Shown piece after piece: positions 27,654 through 36,433 of a stretch of 64,000 nucleotides of DNA (position 1 is the first letter of the stretch; the number at the start of each line of letters is the position of its first letter). This DNA is from Flavobacterium tagetis (GTDB lineage: Bacteria; Bacteroidota; Bacteroidia; Flavobacteriales; Flavobacteriaceae): the NCBI RefSeq assembly GCF_016735615.1, contig NZ_JAERSF010000003.1, forward strand, positions 186,001 through 250,000, written 5' to 3'. The notes beneath the pieces were generated by a model. That model saw only the letters and a list, made by a program, of their open reading frames with translations. It searched no databases and was not told the origin of the DNA. A program made the position numbers and the translations under genes.

Positions 27654-28337
27654 TCATCTCAATACAAAATCACCCAAAACACGCGTTGTGCTTTTGCGCT
27701 GATACCAGTCATTATAAACCAATTCTAAATTTTTGACTTCGAATTCTCCAAAATCATAATCACGGAATTTTTCTGCAATTTCTATTAGTTTTTTTGGATT
27801 TTGAAGTTTTTCCTGAAAGCGCATTATGGTCGAATGTGCGGTAGAAATTTCGTATCGGCTGTCTATAGATTGCTGTAATCCTGAATTTTTGAAATTTTCA
27901 CGTAGTCTGTTTCGCAAATTATTCAGCGTTTCATCACTTGGAAATCCCTGAATCATAATTGCCGAAGGAGAAGCAGTTATGCCTTTGTAATGAATTTTTA
28001 TTTTCTCCACATCAACAAGACTTCTGCAGATTACCTCAATATATTCGTTTGGCGAGATCTGATTTAAAGTAAATTTATCTGAACAAGAAATAATCGACAT
28101 TACTGTAATATGAATATCTGAATCCGGATAAAAATACTGTCCAGGTTCTGCTTTTTTCAATTCGTTAATAAAAGTCTGAATATTGGCTTTAATTTCATCA
28201 TTTGGGCGAATAAGCAGTGTGATTCCAAAACGCGAATCGGATTCGTTTTTAAGCTCAGAATCGATAGAGTATTTTCCTGCCGAAATGATTTCAGAAGATG
28301 TTTTATAAAGTTGGTTGTAGTGTTCGGTTAAATTCAT
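27654..28337 (-). CDS. 2H phosphoesterase-like protein
   Basis: 227 residues with the two HxTx-type motifs of the 2H (LigT / 2'-5' RNA ligase) superfamily: HITVMSI near residue 96 and HSTIMRF near 170. It is predicted cytoplasmic. The family hydrolyses 2',3'-cyclic or 2'-5' phosphodiester bonds in RNA or nucleotides. The exact substrate is unknown. It lies 8 bases behind the DUF1801 gene at 28346-28714 on the same strand. Confidence 0.75.
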   Translation of the reverse strand: MNLTEHYNQLYKTSSEIISAGKYSIDSELKNESDSRFGITLLIRPNDEIKANIQTFINELKKAEPGQYFYPDSDIHITVMSIISCSDKFTLNQISPNEYIEVICRSLVDVEKIKIHYKGITASPSAIMIQGFPSDETLNNLRNRLRENFKNSGLQQSIDSRYEISTAHSTIMRFQEKLQNPKKLIEIAEKFRDYDFGEFEVKNLELVYNDWYQRKSTTRVLGDFVLR

Positions 28338-28345
28338 TTATGGTA

Positions 28346-28714
28346 TTATTTCTTTTTTGCTTTTTGCAGATTTTCTTTGACTCTAAATTTGACAATCTCA
28401 GTAATCAAATCATAAGGCATTGGATCTTTTAATGGAAATTGCACAGAACCTTTTCCTGATTTATATTTAGCAAGTTTTTCTGTAAAAGCTTCATGTCCGC
28501 TTGGTAAAGCATAAAGTCCAATATGATTTTTAAATGCGGCAAAATAAACCACAATTCCATTCTGTTCAAAAGCCGGCATCGAATAACTGATTTTCTCTTT
28601 AGCATCAGGTGCCGCTTTCTGAATTGTCATTCGAACTTTTTCTAAAACTTCCTGAACTTCATTCGGAAATCCACCAATGTATTCGTCTATGTTTTCGGGT
28701 TTTTTAACTTCCAT
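28346..28714 (-). CDS. DUF1801 / YdhG-like protein
   Basis: 122 residues with the DUF1801 signature: EVLEKVRMTIQKAAPDAKEK, ISYSMPAFEQNGIVVYFAAF and HIGLYALPSG. The fold is shared with bacterial frataxin-like proteins (YdhG), so an iron-chaperone role has been proposed for some members. The window has two more DUF1801 proteins (33148 and 40587), less closely alike. Confidence 0.85.
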   Translation of the reverse strand: MEVKKPENIDEYIGGFPNEVQEVLEKVRMTIQKAAPDAKEKISYSMPAFEQNGIVVYFAAFKNHIGLYALPSGHEAFTEKLAKYKSGKGSVQFPLKDPMPYDLITEIVKFRVKENLQKAKKK

Positions 28715-28719
28715 TTTCT

Positions 28720-28975
28720 TTTGTTTTTTGAAGTTTCAAGTTGCCTTTCTTTGCAGTAAAATTTTTTGCGAAGAGTTCGCTAAGATATTTTAATTAGAGA
28801 CCTAAGTTAAATCCTATATATTAAGTTCGCAAAGCGTTGTCTGTAAAAAGTTTTATCTGCCACAAAGCTTTGTGAACTTTTTCATTTTAAATGGCCTCAA
28901 AAAATACTTAGTGTACTTTGCGCAATCCTTCGCGATCTTTGCGGTAAACAAACACACACAGATTTTGCAATTAAA
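28720..28975. repeat. Degenerate dispersed repeat block
   Basis: This 266-base gap holds ctttgcg / cgcaaag-type units in both orientations and a perfect palindrome, cacaaagctttgtg (28861-28874). No gene was seen; an open frame here is made of repeat units. Confidence 0.5.
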
Positions 28976-28980
28976 TAAGA

Positions 28981-29448
28981 TTAAGCAAGACCTTTCGGAA
29001 AACGATCCAAAACCAAATTCAACCGTAAATTATGCTCTAAATAAGCTTTTGCTCCAGCCAAAACCAAAGTAAAACCTTCAGTTGAATTACGAACTTGATC
29101 TATAATTTTATCTGTATCGCCATGAAAACCAGAATTGGTAATGCTCACAAAAGTTTCATTTTCGTTTAACGGACTAAAAACCCATTCTACTAGAGTAATT
29201 TCGTCAGGATTTCCCCATTCGATCACAATCTTTTTATTTTCTTGAATAACAAGTGTAGTAACAGAAAGAGAGAAACCATACATTTCCCAAGTCCATTCGG
29301 TTTTTTGGTTTTCTTCTAATTTCCCTGATCCTTTTGTAAACCAAAATTTACTTGTAATTTGTGGATCAATAAAAGCCTGAAAAACTTCTGAAACAGGTTT
29401 TCTTATCAGCATTTCGGCCTTTGCATATTTGTTGTTTTCTGTTTTCAT
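28981..29448 (-). CDS. SRPBCC protein, AHSA1-like
   Basis: 155 residues from the ATG at 29446-29448 (MKTENNKYAKAEMLIRKPVS). The open frame extends to 29556 through a repeat that encodes the artificial MNYELRVASS. The AHSA1 (Aha1 C-terminal-like) fold motifs are visible: VSEVFQAFIDPQITSKFWF and WGNPDEITLVEWVFSPL. It is predicted to bind a small hydrophobic ligand. It belongs to a run of small minus-strand genes. Confidence 0.85.
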   Translation of the reverse strand: MKTENNKYAKAEMLIRKPVSEVFQAFIDPQITSKFWFTKGSGKLEENQKTEWTWEMYGFSLSVTTLVIQENKKIVIEWGNPDEITLVEWVFSPLNENETFVSITNSGFHGDTDKIIDQVRNSTEGFTLVLAGAKAYLEHNLRLNLVLDRFPKGLA

Positions 29449-29559
29449 TTTTTTTGAGGTTAGAGGTTGTTTGTTAGAAGTAAGATGGATTTGTAAATAT
29501 AACTCTAAATTTTGTAGTTTTTGTTCTGAGGAGGCAACTCTTAACTCATAATTCACAAT

Positions 29560-30141
29560 TTATAACTTTTTCTTATCGATCCATTTTCCTACAGTTGGTG
29601 CAGTATAACTTCTCATTTTATGCAATAAATCTTCAATAGAATCACTAACCAAAAGCATTTCTCGATTCACTTCTTTCAATAGTCCTTTTTCTGTCATGGT
29701 TTGCAGTAATGTTATTAGCGAATCGTAAAAACCGTTTACGTTCAAAATAGCGATTGGTTTTTTATGCAATCCTAATTGTGCCCAAGTCAGCATTTCAAAA
29801 AGTTCTTCTAGTGTCCCAAAACCGCCTGGAAGAGCAATGACACCATCACACAAATCGTTCATTTTGGTTTTTCTCTCGTGCATACTTTCTACCAAAATTA
29901 ATTCGGTTAAACCTAAATGAGCGATTTCTTTAGATCTTAAAAAGTTAGGCAATACACCAATTACTTTTCCGCCAGCATTTAAAGCTCCGTCTGCAACCGC
30001 ACCCATCAAACCTACATTTGCACCTCCATAAACTAGTTCTATATTTTGTTCTGCTAAAGTTTTGCCTAAAGCTGTTGCTTGTTCTTCGTAAATCTTTTCA
30101 GTGCCAAAACTTGAAGCACAGAAAACGGTAATTCTTTTCAT
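29560..30141 (-). CDS. LOG-family protein (TIGR00730 type)
   Basis: A 193-residue Rossmann-fold protein with the lysine-decarboxylase-like motif PGGFGTLEELFE (about residues 105-116) and the upstream ARK-type motif HERKTKMN. Members hydrolyse nucleotide monophosphates, including cytokinin riboside monophosphate, releasing the base. In bacteria the physiological substrate is often unknown. Confidence 0.9.
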   Translation of the reverse strand: MKRITVFCASSFGTEKIYEEQATALGKTLAEQNIELVYGGANVGLMGAVADGALNAGGKVIGVLPNFLRSKEIAHLGLTELILVESMHERKTKMNDLCDGVIALPGGFGTLEELFEMLTWAQLGLHKKPIAILNVNGFYDSLITLLQTMTEKGLLKEVNREMLLVSDSIEDLLHKMRSYTAPTVGKWIDKKKL

Positions 30142-30233
30142 TTTTTTTTATTTTTTGAGAAGGAAAAGAGGTAAGAAGAAAGAGATAAGACAATTTTTCC
30201 AGCTTCTTTCTTCTTGCCTCTTTCTTCTTTTAT

Positions 30234-30761
30234 TTATTCTTTTTTCTTCAACTCATATTCAAAATACGGCACTTCGACACCATTAACGGTAAATGTCAGC
30301 TCATTGATTTTTTCTGCTCCAAGTTTAAGAACGGCTTTTTGCGAACGGAAATTTTCTGCGCCAACGTGAAAAAGTACCGAATTGACGTGTTGAAATGCGT
30401 AATCGATCATTGATTTTTTGTTTGCTTTATTGTACGGACCACCCCAATATTTTCTAGTAATAAAAGTGTACCCGATTCCAACATTCGATTTTTCTGGATT
30501 ATAATCGTAGAAACTCGTTGTTCCCATTACTTCATTGGTTTGCTTGTCAAGAATTAGAAACGGACTTTTTGTGATTATTATATCAAAATAAGTTTTAAAA
30601 GAGCCTCTTTCATGTCTGTCCTTAGCCGGGTTTTGTTCCCAAATTAACGGATCTGAAGCGGCTTCAAATAATGCTTCAAAATGTTTTTCTTCTAAGGGAA
30701 TTAATCTTGAGACTTCGTTTTCTAAAAAGTCTGGTCGTAAATTGAAGTTTGAAGTTTGCAT
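30234..30761 (-). CDS. GNAT acetyltransferase, RimJ/RimL type
   Basis: 175 residues: RLIPLEEKHFEALFEAASDP at the start, NVGIGYTFITRKYWGGPYNK (acetyl-CoA site region) near 92, and LKLGAEKINELTF near 150. It probably acetylates a protein N-terminus or a small amine. The ATG is at 30759-30761. Confidence 0.87.
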   Translation of the reverse strand: MQTSNFNLRPDFLENEVSRLIPLEEKHFEALFEAASDPLIWEQNPAKDRHERGSFKTYFDIIITKSPFLILDKQTNEVMGTTSFYDYNPEKSNVGIGYTFITRKYWGGPYNKANKKSMIDYAFQHVNSVLFHVGAENFRSQKAVLKLGAEKINELTFTVNGVEVPYFEYELKKKE

Positions 30762-30791
30762 TTTTATATTTTTTTGATTTTTAGTTAAAGA

Positions 30792-31916
30792 CTAAATTTT
30801 TCTAATCTGCACACAGGAAACATCTTGCATCTTAATCTCTTTTCCTGTTTTTTTCAATAATCCAGTTTTAGAATCTCTTTTAAAAACGATAATATTTCCA
30901 GTTAGCACATTTGATGCAACTAAAAATTTTCCGCTTTCGTCTATGGCGAAAATTCTCGGATGTTTACCTAAAGTAGATTGATAACCAATGTTTTTCAAAA
31001 GCCCGTTTTCATCAATAGAGAAAATGGCAATATTATTTTCTTTCCCCCGATTTGTCGCATATAGAAACTTTCCGTCATGAGAAATATGAATATCTGAGCT
31101 TTCAAAACCTTCTGTTATTTTATCAGAATGTGTGGCAATGCGCTGGATTTTGTTCAAAACACCATTCTCATAATTGTAAACACTTATTTGTCCAGCCATT
31201 TCTTCAATGCAATATCCCCATTTTTGATTGGGATGAAAAGTAAAATGTCTTGGGCCAGCTTCTAAATCAGTTTTGGTAAATGGATTTTTAGTTTCTATTA
31301 AAGGCTTTTTCTGATTGTCATCAAAGGCATAACAGCGTATTTTATCTGCTCCTAAATCGGGTAAAAATAAATAATCGCATTGTGGAGAAAATACTGCCGA
31401 ATGCACATGAGATCGGGTTTGTCTTTGTTTATTTACACTTCCGTCCATATATTGAAAATTCTGTGCAATAGAATCGATTTTACCGTTTTCCAAAAGCGGA
31501 TAAATAGAAACACTTCCTTCTGTATAATTAGCATTGGCAAGCCATTTTCCGTTTTTATGAACAGAAACATAAACTGGATTTTCGCCACCGCTTCTTTGGC
31601 TATTTAAAAAAGTCAAAGTTTTTGCTGACGGATTAAATTCAAAACTGCTTACGCTTCCTGCATTTGGAGTTTTAGTGTCTGTGCAGGCGTAAACATATTT
31701 TCCGTTTGGAGAAATAGTTAAATAAGACGGATTTACAATATTTTTTGCAGAAGTAAATTTGGTCAGTTTCCCGTTTAATGTGTCCAATTGATAAACTTGA
31801 ATAGCTTCAGCTGTTTTATCACGATTATATGATCCTAAAAAAATATAAGTATTTTGGGAAAAGATATTGGCTGTTATAAGAAAGCAAAAGGATAGAAATG
31901 TTATTTTTAGTTTCAC
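30792..31916 (-). CDS. Exported lactonase-type beta-propeller
   Basis: A 374-residue protein with a signal peptide (MKLKITFLSFCFLITANIFS) and a seven-bladed Lactonase_7 (6-phosphogluconolactonase-like) fold. Repeated blades carry NPSYLTISPNGKYVYA, GPRHFTFHPNQKWGY and SDIHISHDGKFLYATNRG. The export signal argues against a role as the cytosolic pentose-phosphate enzyme and suggests periplasmic sugar-lactone hydrolysis. Confidence 0.85.
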   Translation of the reverse strand: MKLKITFLSFCFLITANIFSQNTYIFLGSYNRDKTAEAIQVYQLDTLNGKLTKFTSAKNIVNPSYLTISPNGKYVYACTDTKTPNAGSVSSFEFNPSAKTLTFLNSQRSGGENPVYVSVHKNGKWLANANYTEGSVSIYPLLENGKIDSIAQNFQYMDGSVNKQRQTRSHVHSAVFSPQCDYLFLPDLGADKIRCYAFDDNQKKPLIETKNPFTKTDLEAGPRHFTFHPNQKWGYCIEEMAGQISVYNYENGVLNKIQRIATHSDKITEGFESSDIHISHDGKFLYATNRGKENNIAIFSIDENGLLKNIGYQSTLGKHPRIFAIDESGKFLVASNVLTGNIIVFKRDSKTGLLKKTGKEIKMQDVSCVQIRKI

Positions 31917-31949
31917 GGTTTTTAGTTTATTTTGGTTTCAAGTTTCAAG

Positions 31950-32030
31950 TCTTGTATTCGTTGTCAGGCTGAGCGAAGTTGAAGCCCTAATGCTAATTGA
32001 AACGCCCTTCGACTTCGCTCAGGATGACAT
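31950..32030. repeat. Imperfect inverted repeat, TCATCCTGAGCGAAGTCGAAG family
   Basis: The arms tgtcaggctgagcgaagttg.. and ..cttcgacttcgctcaggatg pair with three or four mismatches around a short centre. A relative with a different inner part lies at 63245-63346. Confidence 0.7.
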
Positions 32031-32042
32031 TACAATTAACAA

Positions 32043-33146
32043 TTAACGAACATTTCGCCACCATTGTTTAAATTCTTGTTTTTCATTTTTTAGTTCTACT
32101 GCTTCGCCGATCATTGGTGTAATTAATGAAATCGGATTTTCAGATAAACGATTTAATTCAGTCACTTTATTTAGAGGTTCATCCCAAGAATGTAGCGATA
32201 AAGCAAATTTTGAAGAATGTACTGGAAATACTCTTTTTGCTTTTAAGTCTTTCATGGCTTTTATCACATCTTCTGGCATATTATGGATGTATTTCCATTT
32301 CTCGTTGTATTGGCCATTATCGAGCAAAGCAATATCAAAAGGCCCATATTTTTCGCCAATTTCAGCAAAATGAGAATCGTAACCGCTGTCGCCGCCCAAA
32401 TACATTTTAAAATCGTTAGTTTCCAAAACAAAAGAAGTCCACAGTGTGTTGCATCTTTTAAAACCTCTGCCAGAAAAATGTCTTGATGGTGCGGTATGAA
32501 TCGTAATGTTTTTATCTAATTGAATGGTGCTGTACCAATCTTTTTCGATGATACTTTCTGTTGGAAAACCCCAAAATTCGAAATGTGAACCAACTCCTAG
32601 AGCAGTAATGATTTTTTTTGTTTTGGGTTTTAATTTTAAAATTGTATCGTAATCCAAATGATCATAATGATCGTGTGTAATCAATAAATAATCAATTTCT
32701 GAAAGATCATCTACGGAATAAATATCAGAACCTTTGAAAGATTTTGTTGTGCCAGGAATAGGAGAGGCGTTTCCGCTGAAAACAGGATCTATTAAAAAAC
32801 GCTTTCCTTCCAATTGAATAAAATAAGACGAATGTCCAAACCAAACTAAAATATCTTGATCAAGAGGAAGTTCGTGTAAATTGGTTTTTATGGACGGAAT
32901 CAAATCTGTCGGGATTTTTCTTTCTACTTTTTTAAAGAAAAACTCAAACAAAACTCCAGCCATACTTTCACCTTCTGCAAGATCGGGTGTAAAAGATTGA
33001 TTTTCGAATTTTCCATTTTTATATTGAGGAGAATTTTGAATTAAAGTTAATCTTTCGCCAGAAGGAGCTTTTCCAAATTTTGGATGCTGAAGAAATCTGA
33101 AAATAGCAAATAATAGTAAAAAGACTAGAATTAAGAATGTAATCAT
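32043..33146 (-). CDS. MBL-fold metallohydrolase, NAPE-PLD/UlaG-like
   Basis: 367 residues with an N-terminal transmembrane anchor (residues 1-18) followed by a metallo-beta-lactamase domain. The zinc motif LITHDHYDHLDYDTI (HxHxDH) is near residue 155, HFSGRGFKR near 225, GGDSGYDSHF near 250 and FPVHSSKFALS near 307. It resembles N-acyl-phosphatidylethanolamine phospholipase D-like hydrolases. The substrate is not proven by sequence. The gene ends one base from its upstream neighbour, consistent with an operon. Confidence 0.88.
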   Translation of the reverse strand: MITFLILVFLLLFAIFRFLQHPKFGKAPSGERLTLIQNSPQYKNGKFENQSFTPDLAEGESMAGVLFEFFFKKVERKIPTDLIPSIKTNLHELPLDQDILVWFGHSSYFIQLEGKRFLIDPVFSGNASPIPGTTKSFKGSDIYSVDDLSEIDYLLITHDHYDHLDYDTILKLKPKTKKIITALGVGSHFEFWGFPTESIIEKDWYSTIQLDKNITIHTAPSRHFSGRGFKRCNTLWTSFVLETNDFKMYLGGDSGYDSHFAEIGEKYGPFDIALLDNGQYNEKWKYIHNMPEDVIKAMKDLKAKRVFPVHSSKFALSLHSWDEPLNKVTELNRLSENPISLITPMIGEAVELKNEKQEFKQWWRNVR

Positions 33147-33147
33147 T

Positions 33148-33570
33148 TTATTTTGAGGGATATAATTTTTGAGTGTATTGAATAGAAAGTAAAATTATCT
33201 TTTTTAAGATTTCGATATCTATATCTGCTAATTTTTTGATGTAAATACAAGCTTTTGAAGAAGTATGTTTTCCTAATTTTGATAAAAGTTCCTCTCTTTT
33301 TTCTTCAGGCAGATAAAAATAGACGGTCATTGCTGTTTTCCTTGGCGAAAAACCAGCCAACGGAGCGTCACCTTCGTGACCACTTTCGTATTTGTAATGG
33401 TAACTTCCAAAGCCAATAATGCTTGGTCCCCACATTTTGGGTTCAAAACCTGTTATTTCTTGCATTATTTTTAGGAGTTCAAAAGCGTCATTTTTTTTAA
33501 CTTCGTTTTCTACAGCGTTAATAAAATCAGTAACACTGTTTTGAGTTTCTGTGGTTTTATTTTTTGCCAT
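33148..33570 (-). CDS. DUF1801 protein
   Basis: 140 residues with the DUF1801 pattern FELLKIMQEITGFEPKMWGP, followed by GFGSYHYKYESGHEGDAPLA and MTVYFYLPEEKREELLSKLG. Function unknown. It lies between the serine hydrolase gene (5 bases) and the MBL hydrolase gene (1 base), so the three are probably one transcript. Confidence 0.85.
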   Translation of the reverse strand: MAKNKTTETQNSVTDFINAVENEVKKNDAFELLKIMQEITGFEPKMWGPSIIGFGSYHYKYESGHEGDAPLAGFSPRKTAMTVYFYLPEEKREELLSKLGKHTSSKACIYIKKLADIDIEILKKIILLSIQYTQKLYPSK

Positions 33571-33575
33571 TTTAT

Positions 33576-34616
33576 TTACTTTTTACTTAATAAATCACTT
33601 CTTAAAAGAAAGTTTTTGATTTTGAATTCAGAAGCATAAAACAAATTAGAATCTTCCGGCATTTGATTTTCTAAAACAATTAGATTGATATCACTTTCGG
33701 GGAAATACAAATTTACAGAAGAAAAACCATCTCCTAATCCTGTATGCCCAAGATATTTAACGGATTCTTCTTCTACAATTCGAATTCCGTATCCATAAGG
33801 TTGTTTTTCTTTTCCGAAGAAATTGTGCTGAGATAAAATGGTATTTTTAATTAATAATTGATACGATTCTGGCTTTAGAATCTTTCCTTTATGGAGATTA
33901 TTGTTCCAAATTGCTAAATCAGAAACTGTTGAGATAATGCCATCTGCGCCTAAAGTTTCATCTGTGATTTGTCTTGAGGTATCAGGTTCCAATTGATTTT
34001 TTACATTATAATAACCTGTTGCCAGATTTTGTTTTTTATCTTTTGAATAACAAAAAGTGTGATTCATTTTTAATTTCTTAAAAAGGGATTCGGCAACCTC
34101 TGTATAGCTTTTTTTAGAGCTGAATTCGACAATTTTTGCAACCAGATTAAAACTTAGATTCCCGTATTTAAAATCGGTTCCAGGTTTAAAAGCCAACGGT
34201 TTTTGTAAATCGATAATTCCGTGAGAATGGTTTAAGAGCTGATGAACCGTCACTGAATCTGCCCAAGTTTGAGTTAGTTCTGGCAAATATTTTTTGATTG
34301 GTGCATTCAAATCTACTTTTCCTTTTTCGACTTCCAATAAAAGTAAAACGGCAGCAATTAATTTGCTGTTAGACATGATTTCAAATTGGGTATCCATTTT
34401 TAATAGTTTTTTGGTTTCGAAATTCGAAAAACCTTCCACTTTTGAATACAGCGTTTTCCCATTTTTAGAAATTAAAACTACACCATTAAATTTTGGGTTT
34501 GAGTTTTGAATTATACTATCAATACTTTTTTTGTAATCCTCTTTTTTCTGAGCTGATGAATTGCAAGAAGCAAAAATTAAAACTAGGAGTAAAGAGATTT
34601 TGGCGATGCAGTTCAT
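33576..34616 (-). CDS. Lipoprotein serine hydrolase, class C beta-lactamase-like
   Basis: A 346-residue putative lipoprotein (LIFASC, Cys18). Penicillin-binding-type motifs are present: SNSK at 82-85 (nucleophile Ser82), a YGN box in KYGNLSFNLVAKIVE, and a C-terminal HTG (LGHTGLGDGF). It is probably a D-aminopeptidase-, esterase- or carboxypeptidase-like enzyme of the periplasm. Antibiotic hydrolysis cannot be assumed from this family. Confidence 0.87.
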   Translation of the reverse strand: MNCIAKISLLLVLIFASCNSSAQKKEDYKKSIDSIIQNSNPKFNGVVLISKNGKTLYSKVEGFSNFETKKLLKMDTQFEIMSNSKLIAAVLLLLEVEKGKVDLNAPIKKYLPELTQTWADSVTVHQLLNHSHGIIDLQKPLAFKPGTDFKYGNLSFNLVAKIVEFSSKKSYTEVAESLFKKLKMNHTFCYSKDKKQNLATGYYNVKNQLEPDTSRQITDETLGADGIISTVSDLAIWNNNLHKGKILKPESYQLLIKNTILSQHNFFGKEKQPYGYGIRIVEEESVKYLGHTGLGDGFSSVNLYFPESDINLIVLENQMPEDSNLFYASEFKIKNFLLRSDLLSKK

Positions 34617-34619
34617 TTG

Positions 34620-34728
34620 TTTTGAATGGTGAATTGTTAATTATGAATTTTGAAATGTTGCGAATACGTTTTGTTGTTTATAGATTTAGTTTTTGAATTA
34701 ATAATTTGCCATTAACAATTCACAATTA
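34620..34728. repeat. Inverted repeat of gaattgttaatta-type units
   Basis: The sequence atggtgaattgttaattatg (about 34625) and its near inverted copy gccattaacaattcacaatt (about 34709) face each other across the 113-base gap. The same wording (attcacaattt) occurs near 29550. Confidence 0.6.
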
Positions 34729-34729
34729 A

Positions 34730-35098
34730 CTAAAACATTCCGTTTTCATTGATAGAATCTTTTGGAACGGGTTGTCCTAAATCCCAGAGTTCTACAATTT
34801 TGTCTTCTTTGAATTTGAGAATATGCACTACTGCAAAACCAATGTCTGAAGGCGTTTGTTTAAGATGAGAATGCACGGCAACCAAGTTTCCGTCTTCTAA
34901 AATATGATGTATTTTAAATACCTTATTCGGATTTGTTCTGGCAGATTCTTCCATGGCAAGCATTAAAGTATCTGCATCACCTTTGAAATAGGCGTTGTGA
35001 TGCTTGAAATTCTTTCCGACATACAATCGAAAACCTTCATGAGAATGTCCTTTTGCTGCCAATTTCAGGAAGTTTTTAGCGATTTCTTTCTTAGTCAT
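34730..35098 (-). CDS. NTF2/SnoaL-like protein
   Basis: A 122-residue single-domain NTF2-like fold: KNFLKLAAKGHSHEGFRLYV, FKHHNAYFKGDADTLMLAME and LVAVHSHLKQTPSDIGFAVV, ending EDKIVELWDLGQPVP. The SnoaL-like group includes cyclases and many proteins of unknown role. It is predicted cytoplasmic. Confidence 0.8.
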   Translation of the reverse strand: MTKKEIAKNFLKLAAKGHSHEGFRLYVGKNFKHHNAYFKGDADTLMLAMEESARTNPNKVFKIHHILEDGNLVAVHSHLKQTPSDIGFAVVHILKFKEDKIVELWDLGQPVPKDSINENGMF

Positions 35099-35177
35099 GA
35101 TTCCAGATTTAAAAACGAACTAAGTTATGAAATTAAGTGCTACAAATTTTGCAGAAAAGGATTGGAATTTTATAAAA

Positions 35178-35387
35178 TTAAATGACTTCAGATTTTATTT
35201 GACTAATATCTACGCCAAGTTTGAGGAATTCTTTTTCGCCTAATTCGGTTATATAAAAATGCTTTTCTGTGGGATTATTTTTGGCAATCCATTTTTTGTC
35301 GGCAAATGTTTCCAGAAGAATTTCTCCCAATTTACCGCCAATATGCTCATAGCATTTTTTTGCTGGTTTTATTGTTTTATCTCTCAT
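35178..35387 (-). CDS. Stand-alone C-terminal domain of ArsR-type regulators
   Basis: 69 residues. The motif KKCYEHIGGKLGEILLETFA, followed by HFYITELGEKEFLKLGVDIS, matches the C-terminal part of a class of ArsR-family regulators (RxCYDHLAGxLG...LTxxGxxxLxxLG). The N-terminal winged-helix DNA-binding domain is absent. The start overlaps the end of the membrane protein gene upstream by 11 bases, so translation is probably coupled. It may be a small ligand sensor or an adaptor. No disrupted N-terminal domain was found upstream, so it looks like a complete gene. Confidence 0.65.
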   Translation of the reverse strand: MRDKTIKPAKKCYEHIGGKLGEILLETFADKKWIAKNNPTEKHFYITELGEKEFLKLGVDISQIKSEVI

Positions 35388-35802
35388 TTGTTTTCTTTTT
35401 TACAGCAATTCTAGAAGCTAAATAAGCCATTGGAATGTATGCGAAAATTAAATCGACAAAACCAAACCAAATTGGCGATGGTAGTGTAAACATTGTTACA
35501 ATACCTCCAAATAAAAAAAAAGCTCCAATTCCAAAAGCTAATTTTGTTTTATGATGAATTGCAGTTAAAGCCGTAGTTAATGCGCCGGCAAAGGTGCCTA
35601 GCGCATGGGCTAAAAATGGAAAAAGAAAATGCTTTGGCTCGAATAAATGCATTGTTGCTTTTAAACCTTCGGTAGTAGTAACGTCTGCACCATTTGGCGC
35701 TGGAATTATAGAGCTACTAATTAGAATGATGCTCATATTGACAACGCTTCCGATGACAAGACCTGCAATTATGGCCAAAGTATTTCTTAAAAATGGATTC
35801 AT
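35377..35802 (-). CDS. Small four-helix membrane protein
   Basis: 141 residues with four hydrophobic segments (about 8-32, 60-82, 88-108 and 112-132). No enzyme motif was seen. The C-terminal KKKTNER overlaps the start of the ArsR-domain gene, making a two-gene unit with it. Similar short membrane proteins are common in Flavobacteriia; function unknown. Confidence 0.7.
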   Translation of the reverse strand: MNPFLRNTLAIIAGLVIGSVVNMSIILISSSIIPAPNGADVTTTEGLKATMHLFEPKHFLFPFLAHALGTFAGALTTALTAIHHKTKLAFGIGAFFLFGGIVTMFTLPSPIWFGFVDLIFAYIPMAYLASRIAVKKKTNER

Positions 35803-35840
35803 AGCTTTCGTTATTTATTACTACAACGAAAGTAAGAAAA

Positions 35841-36329
35841 TTATTCTTTTGATGATAATGCTCTTTCGGTTTCTATTTGAGGTTTTCCAGTAGCATTAGG
35901 CTGTCCTTTGCCAGTTTCGATCAGTTTTTTCAAACTGTTTTCAATGTAATTGCTCCAGCCAGCTTTGCAAACGTCAAAACATTCGTATTCTGGTACTAAA
36001 CCTACGTGTGTAAAAGTCAGTTTGGTTTTGTTTTCTTCTTTTGAAATATCAAAAATCGCTGTTGTATTAGTCCATTCTGTATCGTCTTTGGTAAAACTGA
36101 AATAATTTTCTTCAATCAGCCAGACGATTTTCTGATTCGGGATTACTTCAGTCAATTTTATTTTGCAACGGTGAACGTCTTCGTAATGGTATTTAAATTC
36201 GTCACCTTTGTTTGCTGTTTTTCCTTCAATTTCTTCAGACCACCATCCTCTAACATTTTGTATAGCTTTAAAAACTTCTTCAGGTGATTGATTAACAATT
36301 ATTGTTGTGGTAAAATCGTGCGAGTTCAT
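35841..36329 (-). CDS. SRPBCC protein, AHSA1-like
   Basis: 162 residues: TTTIIVNQSPEEVFKAIQNV at the start, RGWWSEEIEG near 28, HVGLVPEYECFDVCKAGWSN near 118 and NYIENSLKKLIETGKGQPN at the end. It has the same fold family as the protein at 28981-29448 but a different subfamily. It probably binds a small ligand; the role is not shown. Confidence 0.84.
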   Translation of the reverse strand: MNSHDFTTTIIVNQSPEEVFKAIQNVRGWWSEEIEGKTANKGDEFKYHYEDVHRCKIKLTEVIPNQKIVWLIEENYFSFTKDDTEWTNTTAIFDISKEENKTKLTFTHVGLVPEYECFDVCKAGWSNYIENSLKKLIETGKGQPNATGKPQIETERALSSKE

Positions 36330-36433
36330 AATGAATTGATTTTTAAATTAGTAAAGTAAAATTACAATCTAAAAGTCAATTAGTTAAGGTGTTTTAGAGA
36401 CAAATTTAAGGGGTGTTTCGGACAGAAAAATTA

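Noticed and set aside
33576..34616. The serine hydrolase as an antibiotic-resistance beta-lactamase
   Set aside because: The SxxK and HTG motifs are shared with many esterases and peptidases of this fold, and nothing in the sequence points to penicillin hydrolysis.
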